Of a DNA stretch of 46,482 nucleotides, positions 14,646-21,774 are shown in pieces (position 1 is the first letter of the stretch; every line of letters starts with the position of its first letter). The notes below the pieces were generated by a model. It was not told the origin of the DNA. It ran no database searches and saw nothing but the letters and a program-made list of their open reading frames with translations. This DNA comes from a virus. Both the position numbers and the translations under genes were made by a program. The DNA is taken from positions 1 to 46,482 of the IMG/VR virus record IMGVR_UViG_3300049433_000028; one strand, given 5' to 3'.

Positions 14646-14891
14646 CAGACCGCGTCTTTCCAGCTCTATCTTCAACAGCAGTGCTGCGACACTGAGGTTG
14701 ACATTGAGCGCTTGCATCAGCTCGCCGCAAGCGATTCCAAACGCTGCCGCGTCCATGGGCGCACCTAGCTTGTTGACCACAATGTAGTTGTGGACGGCTA
14801 CGGCCAGTGCTCCCGCCTCCATTGAGGCGCTACCGGGCTGATCCGGGCCTAATGGGGTTCCGCCATGAGGCGGTTTTGTTGGATCGCTCAC
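14643..14891 (-). CDS. Small helical protein of unknown function
   Basis: The 82-residue protein has a Pro/Gly-rich N-terminus and a helical C-terminal two-thirds (AVAVHNYIVVNKLG through LLLKIELERRGL). Its GTG start overlaps the stop of the upstream gene (GTGA, 14888-14891). No family is recognised. Confidence 0.6.
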   Translation of the reverse strand: MSDPTKPPHGGTPLGPDQPGSASMEAGALAVAVHNYIVVNKLGAPMDAAAFGIACGELMQALNVNLSVAALLLKIELERRGL

Positions 14892-15598
14892 GACGGCGCC
14901 CTCAATTGCCGCGCTATCTGCGTCTCAGTGGGAACGAAGACCGTCGACTTGACGCGCAGAGGTCGGTGTTGGCTCGCAGCTTGAGCCGCATTCGCTGTTG
15001 GCTTCCCGCCAAGGCTCAGCAACTGCGTGGCTAGCTGGGACATAATCAGTTCAAGCTCGGTGTGAGCTGCGTCCTTGTCGACGTCGATCAGCTCCAGTGC
15101 AGTCTTCACCAACTGCTTTCCCTGAGTTTCCAGGCGTCGCTTCAAGACGGCGGTACTCGGGGGCTTGGGCGGTTTTGCCACTAGCAACGCCGCCTTGGTC
15201 AGTGTTGCCACGCTTACCGCCGTCAGATCGCGACTCGATCTGATCCAGTTTCGCGCTGTAAGCACCGCTGTCCGCGCGAAGTTGACCTTGCCGTTCAGCA
15301 CCTTGGCCGGCACCTTGCCGAGCTTCTTGCGGGCCGTCTCCAGGACGATCGTGTAGAAGCGCTCATGGACCACAGATAGCGCTGCCAGCTGGGCGGCTTT
15401 AGCTTCGGGGGTCAGCTTTGCCGTACGGCCGGTACGCGCCCTCTGCGGCGCTCCCAGCTCCTTCTGTGTTGTGGCGATCAGTGCCCGCAGATACCAGTTA
15501 GCGCCTGTGGAGACCGTATCGCCGGCCGTCAAAATGGCATCGGTCAGCTGGCCGATATCCTTGTCCGTCGCAACGTAGCCTTTAGTCTCGATATTCAT
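14888..15598 (-). CDS. Helical basic protein of unknown function
   Basis: The 236-residue, mostly helical protein is rich in Ala, Lys and Thr. A likely helical-bundle core spans about 10-120 (DIGQLTDAILTAGDTVSTG, then HERFYTIVLETARKKLG), followed by a Pro-containing hinge PPKPPST. ATG 15598 has GGAG at 8 bases. An in-frame ATG at 15691 would add 31 residues but has a weak RBS. No homologue is recognised. Confidence 0.6.
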   Translation of the reverse strand: MNIETKGYVATDKDIGQLTDAILTAGDTVSTGANWYLRALIATTQKELGAPQRARTGRTAKLTPEAKAAQLAALSVVHERFYTIVLETARKKLGKVPAKVLNGKVNFARTAVLTARNWIRSSRDLTAVSVATLTKAALLVAKPPKPPSTAVLKRRLETQGKQLVKTALELIDVDKDAAHTELELIMSQLATQLLSLGGKPTANAAQAASQHRPLRVKSTVFVPTETQIARQLRAPS

Positions 15599-15916
15599 TT
15601 GCATAACTCCAGTAATGTTAATCCGATAGTTGGGTGTGGTGAGCCGTTCCTCATTCGGTTTCAGCCGTTCGCCGCTATCTAGTTTCCGCATCGTTCCCGC
15701 GTGTGCGGGGTGCCTGGAGATATATGCAGCTCTCGTGCCAGGAGCTTGAAGCGTTGGATTAAGCTCTAAGTGCGCTAGCGTACGGTAGATGTTACAATGC
15801 GTGGCAGGTTTTACATTACGTTTTTACAAAAAGAAGGGGCGCTCCGATCTTACGTTGTGCCACACCAAACCCGACGGGGTTAGGATCAACGCGCAATCGG
15901 AGCGCCCACAAACAAA
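15599..15916 (-). other. 318-bp leader and intergenic region
   Basis: No convincing gene is seen apart from a possible N-terminal extension of the downstream gene. It contains IR5 (15837-15907) and a small CCCGC/GCGGG hairpin near 15694-15707. The U-rich stretch after IR5 on the minus strand (CTTCTTTTTG) makes terminator activity possible. A new promoter for the next gene is expected here but none is clear. Confidence 0.6.
15837..15907 (-). terminator. Long-stem inverted repeat IR5, possible large terminator
   Basis: 15837-15848 (GGGCGCTCCGAT) pairs perfectly with 15896-15907 over 12 bp. The 47-base loop has an inner AACCC/GGGTT hairpin. On the minus strand the stem is followed by CTTCTTTTTG, so it may terminate transcription. 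It shares its layout with IR1, IR3, IR4 and IR6, which lack the U-tract. Confidence 0.6.
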
Positions 15917-16237
15917 TCAGCCACAGAAAGGGCAACCTGTATCGTAGCCGCAGAACGGGTGACCCGCAGGCGTCGCACAGGCCAGCTCGGCCTGTGTCAG
16001 CCCGTGCGCATCGGGCACAGACGGCGTTGTCCAGTGACCGCCCGATTGGCTAATAGCGGCCAGTGCCTCGTCGGATAGTTCAGCCATTCTCACTTGGAAA
16101 GATGGCCTCGGCATCATCGCAGACAGCCTGAGCAGCTGGTCATACAGAGGCGCAGTGTTGAGGCGATACTGTTCAGCCGCCTCGGCCAGCGCTTTCAGCA
16201 GCGGCGCGCGCAACCGCTCGTACTCTTCATACGTCAT
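15917..16237 (-). CDS. Small protein with C-terminal Cys motif
   Basis: The 106-residue protein has an N-terminal helix (MTYEEYERLRAPLLKALAEAAEQ) and ends CGYDTGCPFCG, three Cys at the extreme C-terminus that could bind metal or form a disulfide. It overlaps the upstream gene by ATGA. Function unknown. Confidence 0.6.
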   Translation of the reverse strand: MTYEEYERLRAPLLKALAEAAEQYRLNTAPLYDQLLRLSAMMPRPSFQVRMAELSDEALAAISQSGGHWTTPSVPDAHGLTQAELACATPAGHPFCGYDTGCPFCG

Positions 16238-16437
16238 TTAAGCTCCTCAGTGTGTTTGTCGTACAGCTGCTCGAAAAACCCCCACGTTGGACGCGCTACG
16301 CGGCGCGGCCTGGGCCATTCTCGGTGCTGCCCAGGGAAGTAAGTGGGGCGAAGCTCGACCTTCACGTTGTCGCGCGGGCGGGTGAGCGCGCGGAAGTATC
16401 CGCGCGTCACCTCGTGCCCGTGGATGGGCCACGGCAT
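16234..16437 (-). CDS. Small basic aromatic-rich protein
   Basis: The 67-residue protein begins MPWPIHGHEVTRGYFRAL and is rich in Arg and Pro. The ATG at 16437 overlaps the stop of the 59-residue protein gene (TGATG) and has AGAGGTG upstream. A longer in-frame start at 16485 lies inside that gene and is less likely. Function unknown. Confidence 0.6.
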   Translation of the reverse strand: MPWPIHGHEVTRGYFRALTRPRDNVKVELRPTYFPGQHREWPRPRRVARPTWGFFEQLYDKHTEELK

Positions 16438-16616
16438 CACGGCACCTCTTGAATGTGGACCCAGCGCTCTGCGATGTGGGTCCACGAGTTTATGAGCGAA
16501 ATGCTTGCCATGCGTTCAGCATCTTCGCGTGTTCTATATCGGCCTGCCGACTGATACAGGACACGTTTTCGGATCGCACCCGGCTGGTCTTTTCGAATCT
16601 GGAACGTGTAATACAT
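16437..16616 (-). CDS. 59-residue small phage protein
   Basis: The frame from ATG 16616 encodes MYYTFQIRKDQPGAIRKRVL and continues to WTHIAERWVHIQEVP. The alternating polar and aromatic residues suggest a compact beta-alpha fold. It starts one base after the previous stop and overlaps the next start. No known family is recognised. Confidence 0.6.
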   Translation of the reverse strand: MYYTFQIRKDQPGAIRKRVLYQSAGRYRTREDAERMASISLINSWTHIAERWVHIQEVP

Positions 16617-16617
16617 G

Positions 16618-16905
16618 TTAGTAACCCGCCTGTATCGGGAATCGCTCTGCCATAGCTTGATCGCGCGGGGTCCATTTCGACTGTTGGCGCTCGATGCTAT
16701 GTGCAGCTTCCGTTAGCGCGGCGCGCTGTTCGTAGCTCAGCAAGCCGCTAGTGCCGTAGTTGTGTTGCGCGTCTTCATGACCGTGCTTGCACCCATCGTA
16801 GTAGCCCGCAAGCCGGCCTCTGTCATACGCATTGTTGACCAGCGCAACCGTAACGGCCACGTCGAGCGCAACCAGCGCTGCCATTATAACAATGAAGGTA
16901 ATCAC
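16618..16905 (-). CDS. Small protein with N-terminal membrane helix
   Basis: From GTG 16905 (GGAG at 6 bases, GTGA overlap with the upstream stop) the 95-residue product has one hydrophobic helix, about residues 2-24, followed by a polar, His-containing soluble part. The topology resembles an inner-membrane spanin subunit, but it lies far from the lysis genes and no outer-membrane partner is seen, so this is only a possibility. Confidence 0.6.
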   Translation of the reverse strand: MITFIVIMAALVALDVAVTVALVNNAYDRGRLAGYYDGCKHGHEDAQHNYGTSGLLSYEQRAALTEAAHSIERQQSKWTPRDQAMAERFPIQAGY

Positions 16906-17498
16906 AGTTTGCTCCAAGGTTGGAATGCGAAGCCGACACCCGTGTTAGGCTCATCCTGTTGAGCGATGCGCCAGCCTATCCAGCAGAACCGCGTCGCGGA
17001 CCAGGGGAAGCGCAGCTCGAAGCGCCAGCCGTAGCGCGCGAGGTACGGCCCGGTCTTGCGGTAATTCTCCCAGTATGCCGGGATGCCAATAGGCACTGTA
17101 TTATGCTGCGGCAAGTACACAACCGTGTCCTTCGGGTCCGCTACCGTCAAGCCGAAGAATGGCAGCCAACGCGCGTTGCCGACGCTGTTGCGCCATGCGC
17201 TCCAGGCGACAATCTGCCGCCAACCGCCGAATCGCGTAAGGTCGTTCAGAACTGATGGCCAGAAGCCGTTGGCACCTCCGTCAACGCCGTCCTCTTCATT
17301 GCAGTACAGCCACAGCCAATCTGAGAACTGCAGAGTCATGCGGCCAACGTAGCGGTCAGATTCGCGGTACTTCATGAAGCGTGGAATGGCGGCAATCGGC
17401 ACAATCAGGAAGCCGAGCAGCACCAATAGTGTCATGGGGATCAGATACGCGATCCATACAGGAATCGCGAGTAGGATACGGGCGAGAAACTTAAACAT
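16902..17498 (-). CDS. Membrane-anchored phage protein (WRNSVxN type)
   Basis: The 198-residue protein has two hydrophobic segments (about 5-20 and 22-40) and then a soluble domain with DGVDGGANGFWPSV, WSAWRNSVGNARW and WRFELRFPW. The W-x-x-RN-(S/P)-V-x-N signature marks an uncharacterised phage protein family. ATG 17498 follows GGAG at 10 bases. The start-codon region contains an AT-rich sequence similar to the iterons near 24 kb. Confidence 0.65.
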   Translation of the reverse strand: MFKFLARILLAIPVWIAYLIPMTLLVLLGFLIVPIAAIPRFMKYRESDRYVGRMTLQFSDWLWLYCNEEDGVDGGANGFWPSVLNDLTRFGGWRQIVAWSAWRNSVGNARWLPFFGLTVADPKDTVVYLPQHNTVPIGIPAYWENYRKTGPYLARYGWRFELRFPWSATRFCWIGWRIAQQDEPNTGVGFAFQPWSKL

Positions 17499-17499
17499 G

Positions 17500-17700
17500 T
17501 TAAATACACTCCTCTGGCATGTCGGAAGGGAATTCACTGGACCACAGAAAAGGGTTCGCAGCATACACGTAGTCACCCACGTAACGCTCATTCTGCGTGG
17601 CCCAATTTGTCACAACTAGGGTTCCGCCGTCGCTCGTATGCATGCACACGTGTTCAATGTGGTCGCTGGAGAGGAAACCCCAGTTAGCTTTGGTGTTCAT
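17500..17700 (-). CDS. Small protein of unknown function
   Basis: The 66-residue protein has a beta-rich centre (GGTLVVTNWATQNERYVGDYVY). It ends two bases before the next ATG and overlaps the upstream gene by ATGA (17697-17700). No family is recognised. Confidence 0.55.
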   Translation of the reverse strand: MNTKANWGFLSSDHIEHVCMHTSDGGTLVVTNWATQNERYVGDYVYAANPFLWSSEFPSDMPEECI

Positions 17701-17912
17701 CCGGGGCTTCCATCCGCTTCTAGCTGCAGGCCCTCAATACTGCACTGCAAATCGAACGCTATGTCACGCAGCTCGGCGTTTTGCTTCTGCAGCTGTTCGA
17801 CAGCCGCCGTTTTCTCGGCAACTATCGTTTGGTAACCGGCCACTCGAAGCTCTAGGTGCGCAATGCGGTCGCGATCCCTCATAGCTTCCTGCGTCAGCGG
17901 TATCCTGCTCAT
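17697..17912 (-). CDS. Small coiled-coil protein
   Basis: The 71-residue protein is dominated by a heptad-like helix (about residues 15-60: RIAHLELRVAGYQTIVAEKTAAVEQLQKQNAELRD written in part as RIAHLELRV then AAVEQLQKQNAEL), so it probably dimerises. ATG 17912 overlaps the upstream stop (ATGA). Function unknown. Confidence 0.6.
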   Translation of the reverse strand: MSRIPLTQEAMRDRDRIAHLELRVAGYQTIVAEKTAAVEQLQKQNAELRDIAFDLQCSIEGLQLEADGSPG

Positions 17913-18265
17913 GGGATGTCTCCACCAAATACACGAGCGCGCGTCTGATCGCTTTCCAGCTTTGCGATGCGCTGTTGCAAGCGTGTGATTTCCTTCTGCG
18001 CCTCCACCAACGGGTCGAGCGACTCCAATTTGAGCTTCTCGGCGCGTCGCGCCCAGCATGGCACGGGCATACCGTCCTGTTTGACGATGTAGCGCACTTC
18101 GTAGCCAACAACCTCACCCTTGACGCACTCATCCGTGGCGTGGTTGCACACTCTGTCGCCAATCTTGAATTTTACAGCGACCATGGCGTGACGCACTGGC
18201 GTGCGCGTTACGCACTCATCCGCATGGCCGTACATAGTACTGCAATATTCACATCGAGTAGTCAT
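17909..18265 (-). CDS. Zinc-ribbon and coiled-coil small protein
   Basis: The 118-residue protein has an N-terminal CEYCSTMYGHADEC (possible zinc site) and a beta-rich KOW/SH3-like middle (KFKIGDRVCNHATDECVKGEVVGYEV). It ends with a C-terminal coiled coil (LVEAQKEITRLQQRIAKLES). ATG 18265 overlaps the HNH gene stop (ATGA). A nucleic-acid-binding role is possible but unproved. Confidence 0.6.
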   Translation of the reverse strand: MTTRCEYCSTMYGHADECVTRTPVRHAMVAVKFKIGDRVCNHATDECVKGEVVGYEVRYIVKQDGMPVPCWARRAEKLKLESLDPLVEAQKEITRLQQRIAKLESDQTRARVFGGDIP

Positions 18266-18585
18266 ATTCGCATTTCCTTCCGTTTGTGGCGCGTGCGGTT
18301 GCCGCGCGCAGTGTTTGTCGGTCGAGAGACTTCTTCCAAGTGCTCTGGGCGCACGCAGTTGGTGTTGAGGCACAGATGGTCCAGCGTCATGCCCGCGCCT
18401 ATTGGCCGGCCTTTCACCAGCTCCCACAGCACGCGGTGGACGCGGCGCGCGACTCCCGCCACCTTTATCTTGGGGTAACCCTTGTTGCACGGCGCGGCAT
18501 GCGAGAGCCAGCAGCACGTATTCTTGTACGTCGTGACGCCTAACACGCAGCGGTTCAGAATCCTGTCTAGCAGCGAGAGCTTCAT
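18262..18585 (-). CDS. HNH endonuclease (HNH_3 type)
   Basis: The 107-residue protein has the phage HNH pattern VHRVLWELVKG, TLDHLCLNTNCVRPEHLEEV and a closing NTARGN. The catalytic His follows the Asp of LDH, and the Cys pairs suggest a structural zinc. Such free-standing enzymes are often homing endonucleases. Here the gene is joined to its neighbours by tight start/stop overlaps, so it is either long established or has been adopted for phage use. Confidence 0.82.
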   Translation of the reverse strand: MKLSLLDRILNRCVLGVTTYKNTCCWLSHAAPCNKGYPKIKVAGVARRVHRVLWELVKGRPIGAGMTLDHLCLNTNCVRPEHLEEVSRPTNTARGNRTRHKRKEMRI

Positions 18586-18592
18586 GTCTGCC

Positions 18593-18772
18593 CTAGACCT
18601 TGCCCGTCGACAACCATCCAGCGCCGCGCCATCCGAGTAAGAACCAGTTCCACCGGTACTGTTGCTCTGTAAGCGTCATCTGGCGCAGATCCAGCCATAC
18701 GCTAGCGTCAGCCTGGAAACATTTGAAAGCGTCCGCATGTCGCGTGGCGTGTTTAAAGTCTTCGGGGTTCAT
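18593..18772 (-). CDS. 59-residue protein of unknown function
   Basis: The product begins MNPEDFKHATRHADAFKCFQ and ends in a Trp-rich stretch (RWNWFLLGWRGAGW). ATG 18772 overlaps the upstream stop (ATGA). Function unknown. Confidence 0.55.
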   Translation of the reverse strand: MNPEDFKHATRHADAFKCFQADASVWLDLRQMTLTEQQYRWNWFLLGWRGAGWLSTGKV

Positions 18773-18945
18773 TCTGTTGGCTCCACTATCATTGCAGTCA
18801 CATTGTCGAGTGCAGCTCGGAGGGTGGCGGCAGCTGTTGCCGACGTGCAGGCAAATTCGACCCGAAACATGTAGGGCTCTGTCACGAGAACATGCCATAT
18901 AACTTCGCCACCCTCGCGCGGAACTGGAACTACTTCCGTGAACAT
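18769..18945 (-). CDS. 58-residue small protein
   Basis: The frame from ATG 18945 encodes MFTEVVPVPREGGEVIWHV and continues to VEPTE. It looks like a small alpha/beta protein with the pattern strand-strand-helix (VIWHVLVTEPYMFRVEF, then ATAAATLRAALDNV). It starts inside the end of the upstream gene and ends on the next ATG. Confidence 0.55.
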   Translation of the reverse strand: MFTEVVPVPREGGEVIWHVLVTEPYMFRVEFACTSATAAATLRAALDNVTAMIVEPTE

Positions 18946-19145
18946 AACAAGTCATCCAGTGAGTGGCGCTCAGCCAACCACTCCGCAAGCTCTTTGGCGG
19001 CACGCGCGGACTCGGCTCGCCAGCGTTGCGTTTCGCCTGCGTCGCGCTCCTTGTGGTACTCACAGACGCGCACCCAGTAGATGCCATCGTGCTCACACTG
19101 AGTTACCTGACACCCGGCCCGGTCTGCTGTGACTGTGCGGCTCAC
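18930..19145 (-). CDS. Small Cys-containing helical protein
   Basis: The 71-residue protein has CQVTQCEHDGIYWVRVCEYH (possible zinc site) and then a long helix (ETQRWRAESARAAKELAEWLAE). The GTG start overlaps the upstream stop (GTGA, 19142-19145). Function unknown. Confidence 0.55.
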   Translation of the reverse strand: MSRTVTADRAGCQVTQCEHDGIYWVRVCEYHKERDAGETQRWRAESARAAKELAEWLAERHSLDDLLCSRK

Positions 19146-19357
19146 GGGACTTCCGTCAGGTCAACATCCAGAGCGCGCATGCCTCTTGATAGTTGCCATT
19201 TGCGGCAGTATACCGCGCTGCGGTCTGTGGATATAAGTAGTGGACCCGATGGTGAGGGGTGCAGATGCGCGCCAGGGTAGGATATATTGCGCACAAGCTG
19301 TGGCGCGTAGTTCCACAGGATGCGGGTCCCGTCCGCGCGTTCCTCCATTGTCTTCAT
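19142..19357 (-). CDS. Small protein of unknown function
   Basis: The 71-residue protein starts MKTMEERADGTRILWNYAPQ. No motif is recognised. It overlaps the genes on both sides by four bases, as expected for a genuine member of this polycistronic run. Confidence 0.5.
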   Translation of the reverse strand: MKTMEERADGTRILWNYAPQLVRNISYPGAHLHPSPSGPLLISTDRSAVYCRKWQLSRGMRALDVDLTEVP

Positions 19358-19635
19358 CGCAGTGGCCTCAGAAACTTCTGCGTCTCCGTAGCGATAAGAC
19401 TGTGGCGCACGCGCGCTCGCTTGAACGGGTCAGATATATGTACAGTATGCTTCAACGCGCTGCGAATAACTTTGCGCAAATCGCGCATCGCGGCTTTGTA
19501 GCCTGCGATATATCCGTCGTGCGCGTTGTCCCATATCAGCAGTGTTGGACCGCTAGCCCCGTTGGCCGTATCCTTGCGCTGCATGCGATCGCTGAAACGC
19601 GCAGCTCGCCCTACCAACTTCGCTTTGCGGCTCAT
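19354..19635 (-). CDS. Small basic protein of unknown function
   Basis: The 93-residue protein is rich in Arg and Lys and starts MSRKAKLVGRAARFSDRMQRKD. ATG 19635 has a strong RBS (GGAGGA) and overlaps the preceding stop (ATGA). It could bind nucleic acid on charge grounds only. Confidence 0.6.
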   Translation of the reverse strand: MSRKAKLVGRAARFSDRMQRKDTANGASGPTLLIWDNAHDGYIAGYKAAMRDLRKVIRSALKHTVHISDPFKRARVRHSLIATETQKFLRPLR

Positions 19636-19754
19636 GTCAGGTCCTCCCCTGGCCACAGACTGCCGACGGCAATCAGTGCGCGTATCGCCAGGCCAAGTAT
19701 GAGGGCTGTGGCGCCGAGCAGGATCGCGACGAGTACTATGGTTGCGCCCTTCAT
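19632..19754 (-). CDS. 40-residue membrane miniprotein
   Basis: From ATG 19754 the product is almost entirely hydrophobic (TIVLVAILLGATALILGLAI, then RALIAVGSLW), predicting one or two membrane helices. It overlaps both neighbours by ATGA. Confidence 0.6.
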   Translation of the reverse strand: MKGATIVLVAILLGATALILGLAIRALIAVGSLWPGEDLT

Positions 19755-19951
19755 GACTGTACTCCGCAATCCAGTAGGAAGCGCTCACGGTTGAAGCCTG
19801 GGTTTATTCGCTGGAGAACCTCAGCGACTGCTTGGCAATCGCGCGCCCATTGCCCTATTCTAACCAGTCCATACAGCGTGAAGGTTTCAAACGGCTTCGC
19901 AGCCTTCAGCGCGGCGGCCAATTCTTCGTAGTGTCGGCGTTTGAATGACAC
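19751..19951 (-). CDS. Conserved small phage protein (FKRRHYEELA type)
   Basis: The 66-residue protein reads VSFKRRHYEELAAALKAAKP, then WARDCQAVAEVLQRINPGFNRERFLLDCGV. It matches a widespread small phage protein of unknown function with the pattern F-K-x-x-HY...A..L...NP.F....F...CG. A GTG start at 19951 with GGAGG at 7 bases is preferred over the longer frame from 19999. Confidence 0.7.
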   Translation of the reverse strand: MSFKRRHYEELAAALKAAKPFETFTLYGLVRIGQWARDCQAVAEVLQRINPGFNRERFLLDCGVQS

Positions 19952-19953
19952 GG

Positions 19954-20127
19954 TTACACCTCCACTCGTGTTATGAGTAGCGTGCCCGTGGCGGCGCAAT
20001 GTACTGCGATGGTGTACAACCTGTCGCCTTTGCGGCGGCGGGCCGTATAACGGTATGAGGGGTAGAGGGTCTGCAGCGCGGCGGCTATTGCGTGCGCGTC
20101 AGTCTCGCGAGATATCTTGAGTATCAT
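19954..20127 (-). CDS. 57-residue small protein
   Basis: ATG 20127 is preceded by AGGAG within the recurring leader element (20132-20150). The product (MILKISRETDAHAIAAALQTL and onward) looks like a small alpha/beta fold with a basic centre. Function unknown. Confidence 0.58.
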   Translation of the reverse strand: MILKISRETDAHAIAAALQTLYPSYRYTARRRKGDRLYTIAVHCAATGTLLITRVEV

Positions 20128-20151
20128 GAGGTCGGCTCCTGGGTCCGTGGG

Positions 20152-20346
20152 TTAGCAAATCATCAGAACTGGCGTAGAATGCTCGGCCGCAAGCGCGGCG
20201 TCAAGCTCCATCAGTGCATGCGCCCGCGTTATAGCAAAGCGACGTGCGATAGCTGCGCCGGATGTCTCGCGAGCGTTGCGGCTGTCAGCGCCGAAGCTCC
20301 GCTGTAGGTGATACTCGCGGAGGAGTAGCTGTTGCAGCGTGTTCAC
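20152..20346 (-). CDS. Small helical protein
   Basis: The 64-residue protein from GTG 20346 overlaps the upstream stop (GTGA, 20343-20346). It is Ala- and Arg-rich and predicted to be helical. Function unknown. Confidence 0.55.
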   Translation of the reverse strand: MNTLQQLLLREYHLQRSFGADSRNARETSGAAIARRFAITRAHALMELDAALAAEHSTPVLMIC

Positions 20347-20582
20347 GAGTAGAGGCCTCCACTATCGTCGGTGTTAACCCCGTCTTCGCCGGCGCAGCAT
20401 TCTTCGTCCGCGTCGATCGTGCATCCGCACTCGAAGCACTTGCGTTGCTTGATCCACATGCCGTGCAACTCATTCCACATGCTGGGAGTGAAGCGGTTGA
20501 GCGAGTTACCGTTGTGTATGCATCCTGTTTCGTGACACGGCACGCCATTTATTGAGATAATCGCGCATTGATCGCACTTCAT
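20343..20582 (-). CDS. Small Cys-rich protein, likely zinc-binding
   Basis: The 79-residue protein from ATG 20582 has CDQC near the N-terminus, then CHETGC, CFECGC and CC, enough ligands for two zinc sites. It overlaps the neighbouring genes (TGATG and GTGA). Function unknown. Confidence 0.58.
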   Translation of the reverse strand: MKCDQCAIISINGVPCHETGCIHNGNSLNRFTPSMWNELHGMWIKQRKCFECGCTIDADEECCAGEDGVNTDDSGGLYS

Positions 20583-20764
20583 CACAGATTCTCCAAAGCG
20601 TCCTGAAGTTGATTCGACAGCACAGACACGCGCAGGTCGCCATTGGTCGGCTCGAATCCTTTGATGCGCCACTGGTAGTAAGCCGTGAGCAGTTCAACGG
20701 CACGAGAGTATTGTCTCTCATGCACGGCATAGCGCAGCTGGTTAATCGTCTCTTGTGGGTCCAT
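20582..20764 (-). CDS. Small helical protein
   Basis: The 60-residue protein (MDPQETINQLRYAVHERQYS, then AVELLTAYYQWRIKG) resembles a two-helix domain. Its stop overlaps the next start (TGATG). Function unknown. Confidence 0.55.
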   Translation of the reverse strand: MDPQETINQLRYAVHERQYSRAVELLTAYYQWRIKGFEPTNGDLRVSVLSNQLQDALENL

Positions 20765-20765
20765 G

Positions 20766-20957
20766 TCATTTCACCTTTGCTTTTGGGGTTACGTGGAATA
20801 CTGGCGCGTTTATACTGCCAACCCTGTGGTCCATCCCGTTCTCGTCAATGTACTCACGCTCGGATGTCTTCGTGCATCGTAGGAAGAAGCTGTTGAATGC
20901 GGCGTCTGGATTGATCCAGTCGAATGTGTCGCCCACAGCTAGGTCGCGGTATTTCAT
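20766..20957 (-). CDS. Small beta-rich phage protein
   Basis: The 63-residue protein begins MKYRDLAVGDTFDWINPDAAFN, the opening of a common small phage protein with an SH3-like barrel (VGDTF ... FLRCTKTSEREYID ... VFHV). The second ATG (20957) has AGGAG at 6 bases and is preferred over 20963. Function unknown. Confidence 0.62.
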   Translation of the reverse strand: MKYRDLAVGDTFDWINPDAAFNSFFLRCTKTSEREYIDENGMDHRVGSINAPVFHVTPKAKVK

Positions 20958-20966
20958 TGTCATCTC

Positions 20967-21056
20967 CTAACAGTTGTAGAGAGTGGCGGCGAGGGCACCG
21001 AATATGCCAGCGATCAGCAGCCACAGTGAGAGGTCCAGGGCGGATACGAGAATCAC
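20967..21056 (-). CDS. 29-residue single-helix membrane peptide
   Basis: The GTG start at 21056 overlaps the stop of the upstream gene (GTGA). The peptide is one hydrophobic helix (LSLWLLIAGIFGALAATLY) with a polar end. Very small membrane peptides are common among early phage genes. Confidence 0.5.
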   Translation of the reverse strand: MILVSALDLSLWLLIAGIFGALAATLYNC

Positions 21057-21262
21057 GACTGCACCAACTTGTCGATCACGTTGCGCGCATCGTTCCAGGA
21101 TTGTTCGGGCTGCATGCGCTGGATTAGCTGGCCCCCTTTCTCGATCCACATACTGTTGTTGACCGCTTCGCGGCGTATCAGGTAGCTCCGGTAGGCTTCC
21201 TGCGAGAAGTCAATCTTGCGCAACGCGGCTAGCGCTTCGGCGGATGTCTGTTTGGTCTTCAT
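21053..21262 (-). CDS. Small helical protein
   Basis: The 69-residue protein (MKTKQTSAEALAALRKIDFS, then SYLIRREAVNNS) has ATG 21262 just after a copy of the recurring RBS leader (21264-21282). Function unknown. Confidence 0.58.
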   Translation of the reverse strand: MKTKQTSAEALAALRKIDFSQEAYRSYLIRREAVNNSMWIEKGGQLIQRMQPEQSWNDARNVIDKLVQS

Positions 21263-21293
21263 GTCGGCTCCTGAGTCCGTGGTTTGGTGGAGT

Positions 21294-21321
21294 GCGGCCA
21301 GGGTTCTCACACCCTGGCCGC
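21294..21321 (-). other. Intergenic hairpin
   Basis: A perfect 11-bp stem GCGGCCAGGGT/ACCCTGGCCGC with a 6-base loop lies between two small genes, just upstream of a recurring RBS leader. There is no U-tract, so an RNA processing or stabilising role is more likely than termination. Confidence 0.75.
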
Positions 21322-21328
21322 TGTTAGA

Positions 21329-21478
21329 TCAATAGCCAGTGCAAGGCGGACACGGCGGGCAGATTGGACCTATCGGTCCGTACCTGTTGAACGGGGGTGT
21401 AGCACCCTCGTAACAAGCACCCTGATAGTGTCCCATCGTCTTCCGTGACGCCTTACCACAATCGATTAGCTTCAACAT
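21329..21478 (-). CDS. 49-residue Cys/Pro-rich protein
   Basis: ATG 21478 has GGAGG at 8 bases. The product starts MLKLIDCGKASRKTMGHYQG and ends CPPCPPCTGY. The opening LIDCGKAS recurs in small phage proteins. The C-terminal Cys pairs may bind metal. Confidence 0.6.
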   Translation of the reverse strand: MLKLIDCGKASRKTMGHYQGACYEGATPPFNRYGPIGPICPPCPPCTGY

Positions 21479-21513
21479 GGATCTAACCTCCATTTGGTGC
21501 GAAGTGCACCCTG

Positions 21514-21537
21514 TAGCGCCCGACCGTTCAGGCGCTA
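21514..21537 (-). other. Intergenic hairpin
   Basis: A 7-bp stem TAGCGCC/GGCGCTA with a 10-base loop lies between the stop of the 67-residue protein gene and the next small gene. It has no U-tract and resembles the other hairpins of the early operon. Confidence 0.55.
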
Positions 21538-21546
21538 TAGGCGGAC

Positions 21547-21750
21547 TCAGCGACCTATCGGCCTAACCGCAATGGCACTGCGAGCTGACATCCCAGCCTG
21601 ATACGGCTCGAAGTCGAACCCAAGGCATGCGCCATAGGGACTGTATCCGTGCGACGTGTTCAGCTTGCGGCATAGCGCACGCACTTCGCGGAATACGCGG
21701 TTGATAGATTCGCCACGTTTGCGCAGCTGTGCATATTCGAAGTAGGTCAT
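21547..21750 (-). CDS. Small protein of unknown function
   Basis: The 67-residue protein (MTYFEYAQLRKRGESINRVF and onward) has ATG 21750 preceded by a copy of the recurring RBS leader (21753-21771). The N-terminal half is helical and basic. Function unknown. Confidence 0.58.
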   Translation of the reverse strand: MTYFEYAQLRKRGESINRVFREVRALCRKLNTSHGYSPYGACLGFDFEPYQAGMSARSAIAVRPIGR

Positions 21751-21774
21751 GTTCGGCTCCTGGGTCCGTGGGTG

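Noticed and set aside
16618-16905. Inner-membrane spanin
   Set aside because: It has one membrane helix, but no partner with a lipobox is nearby and the lysis genes are 14 kb away.
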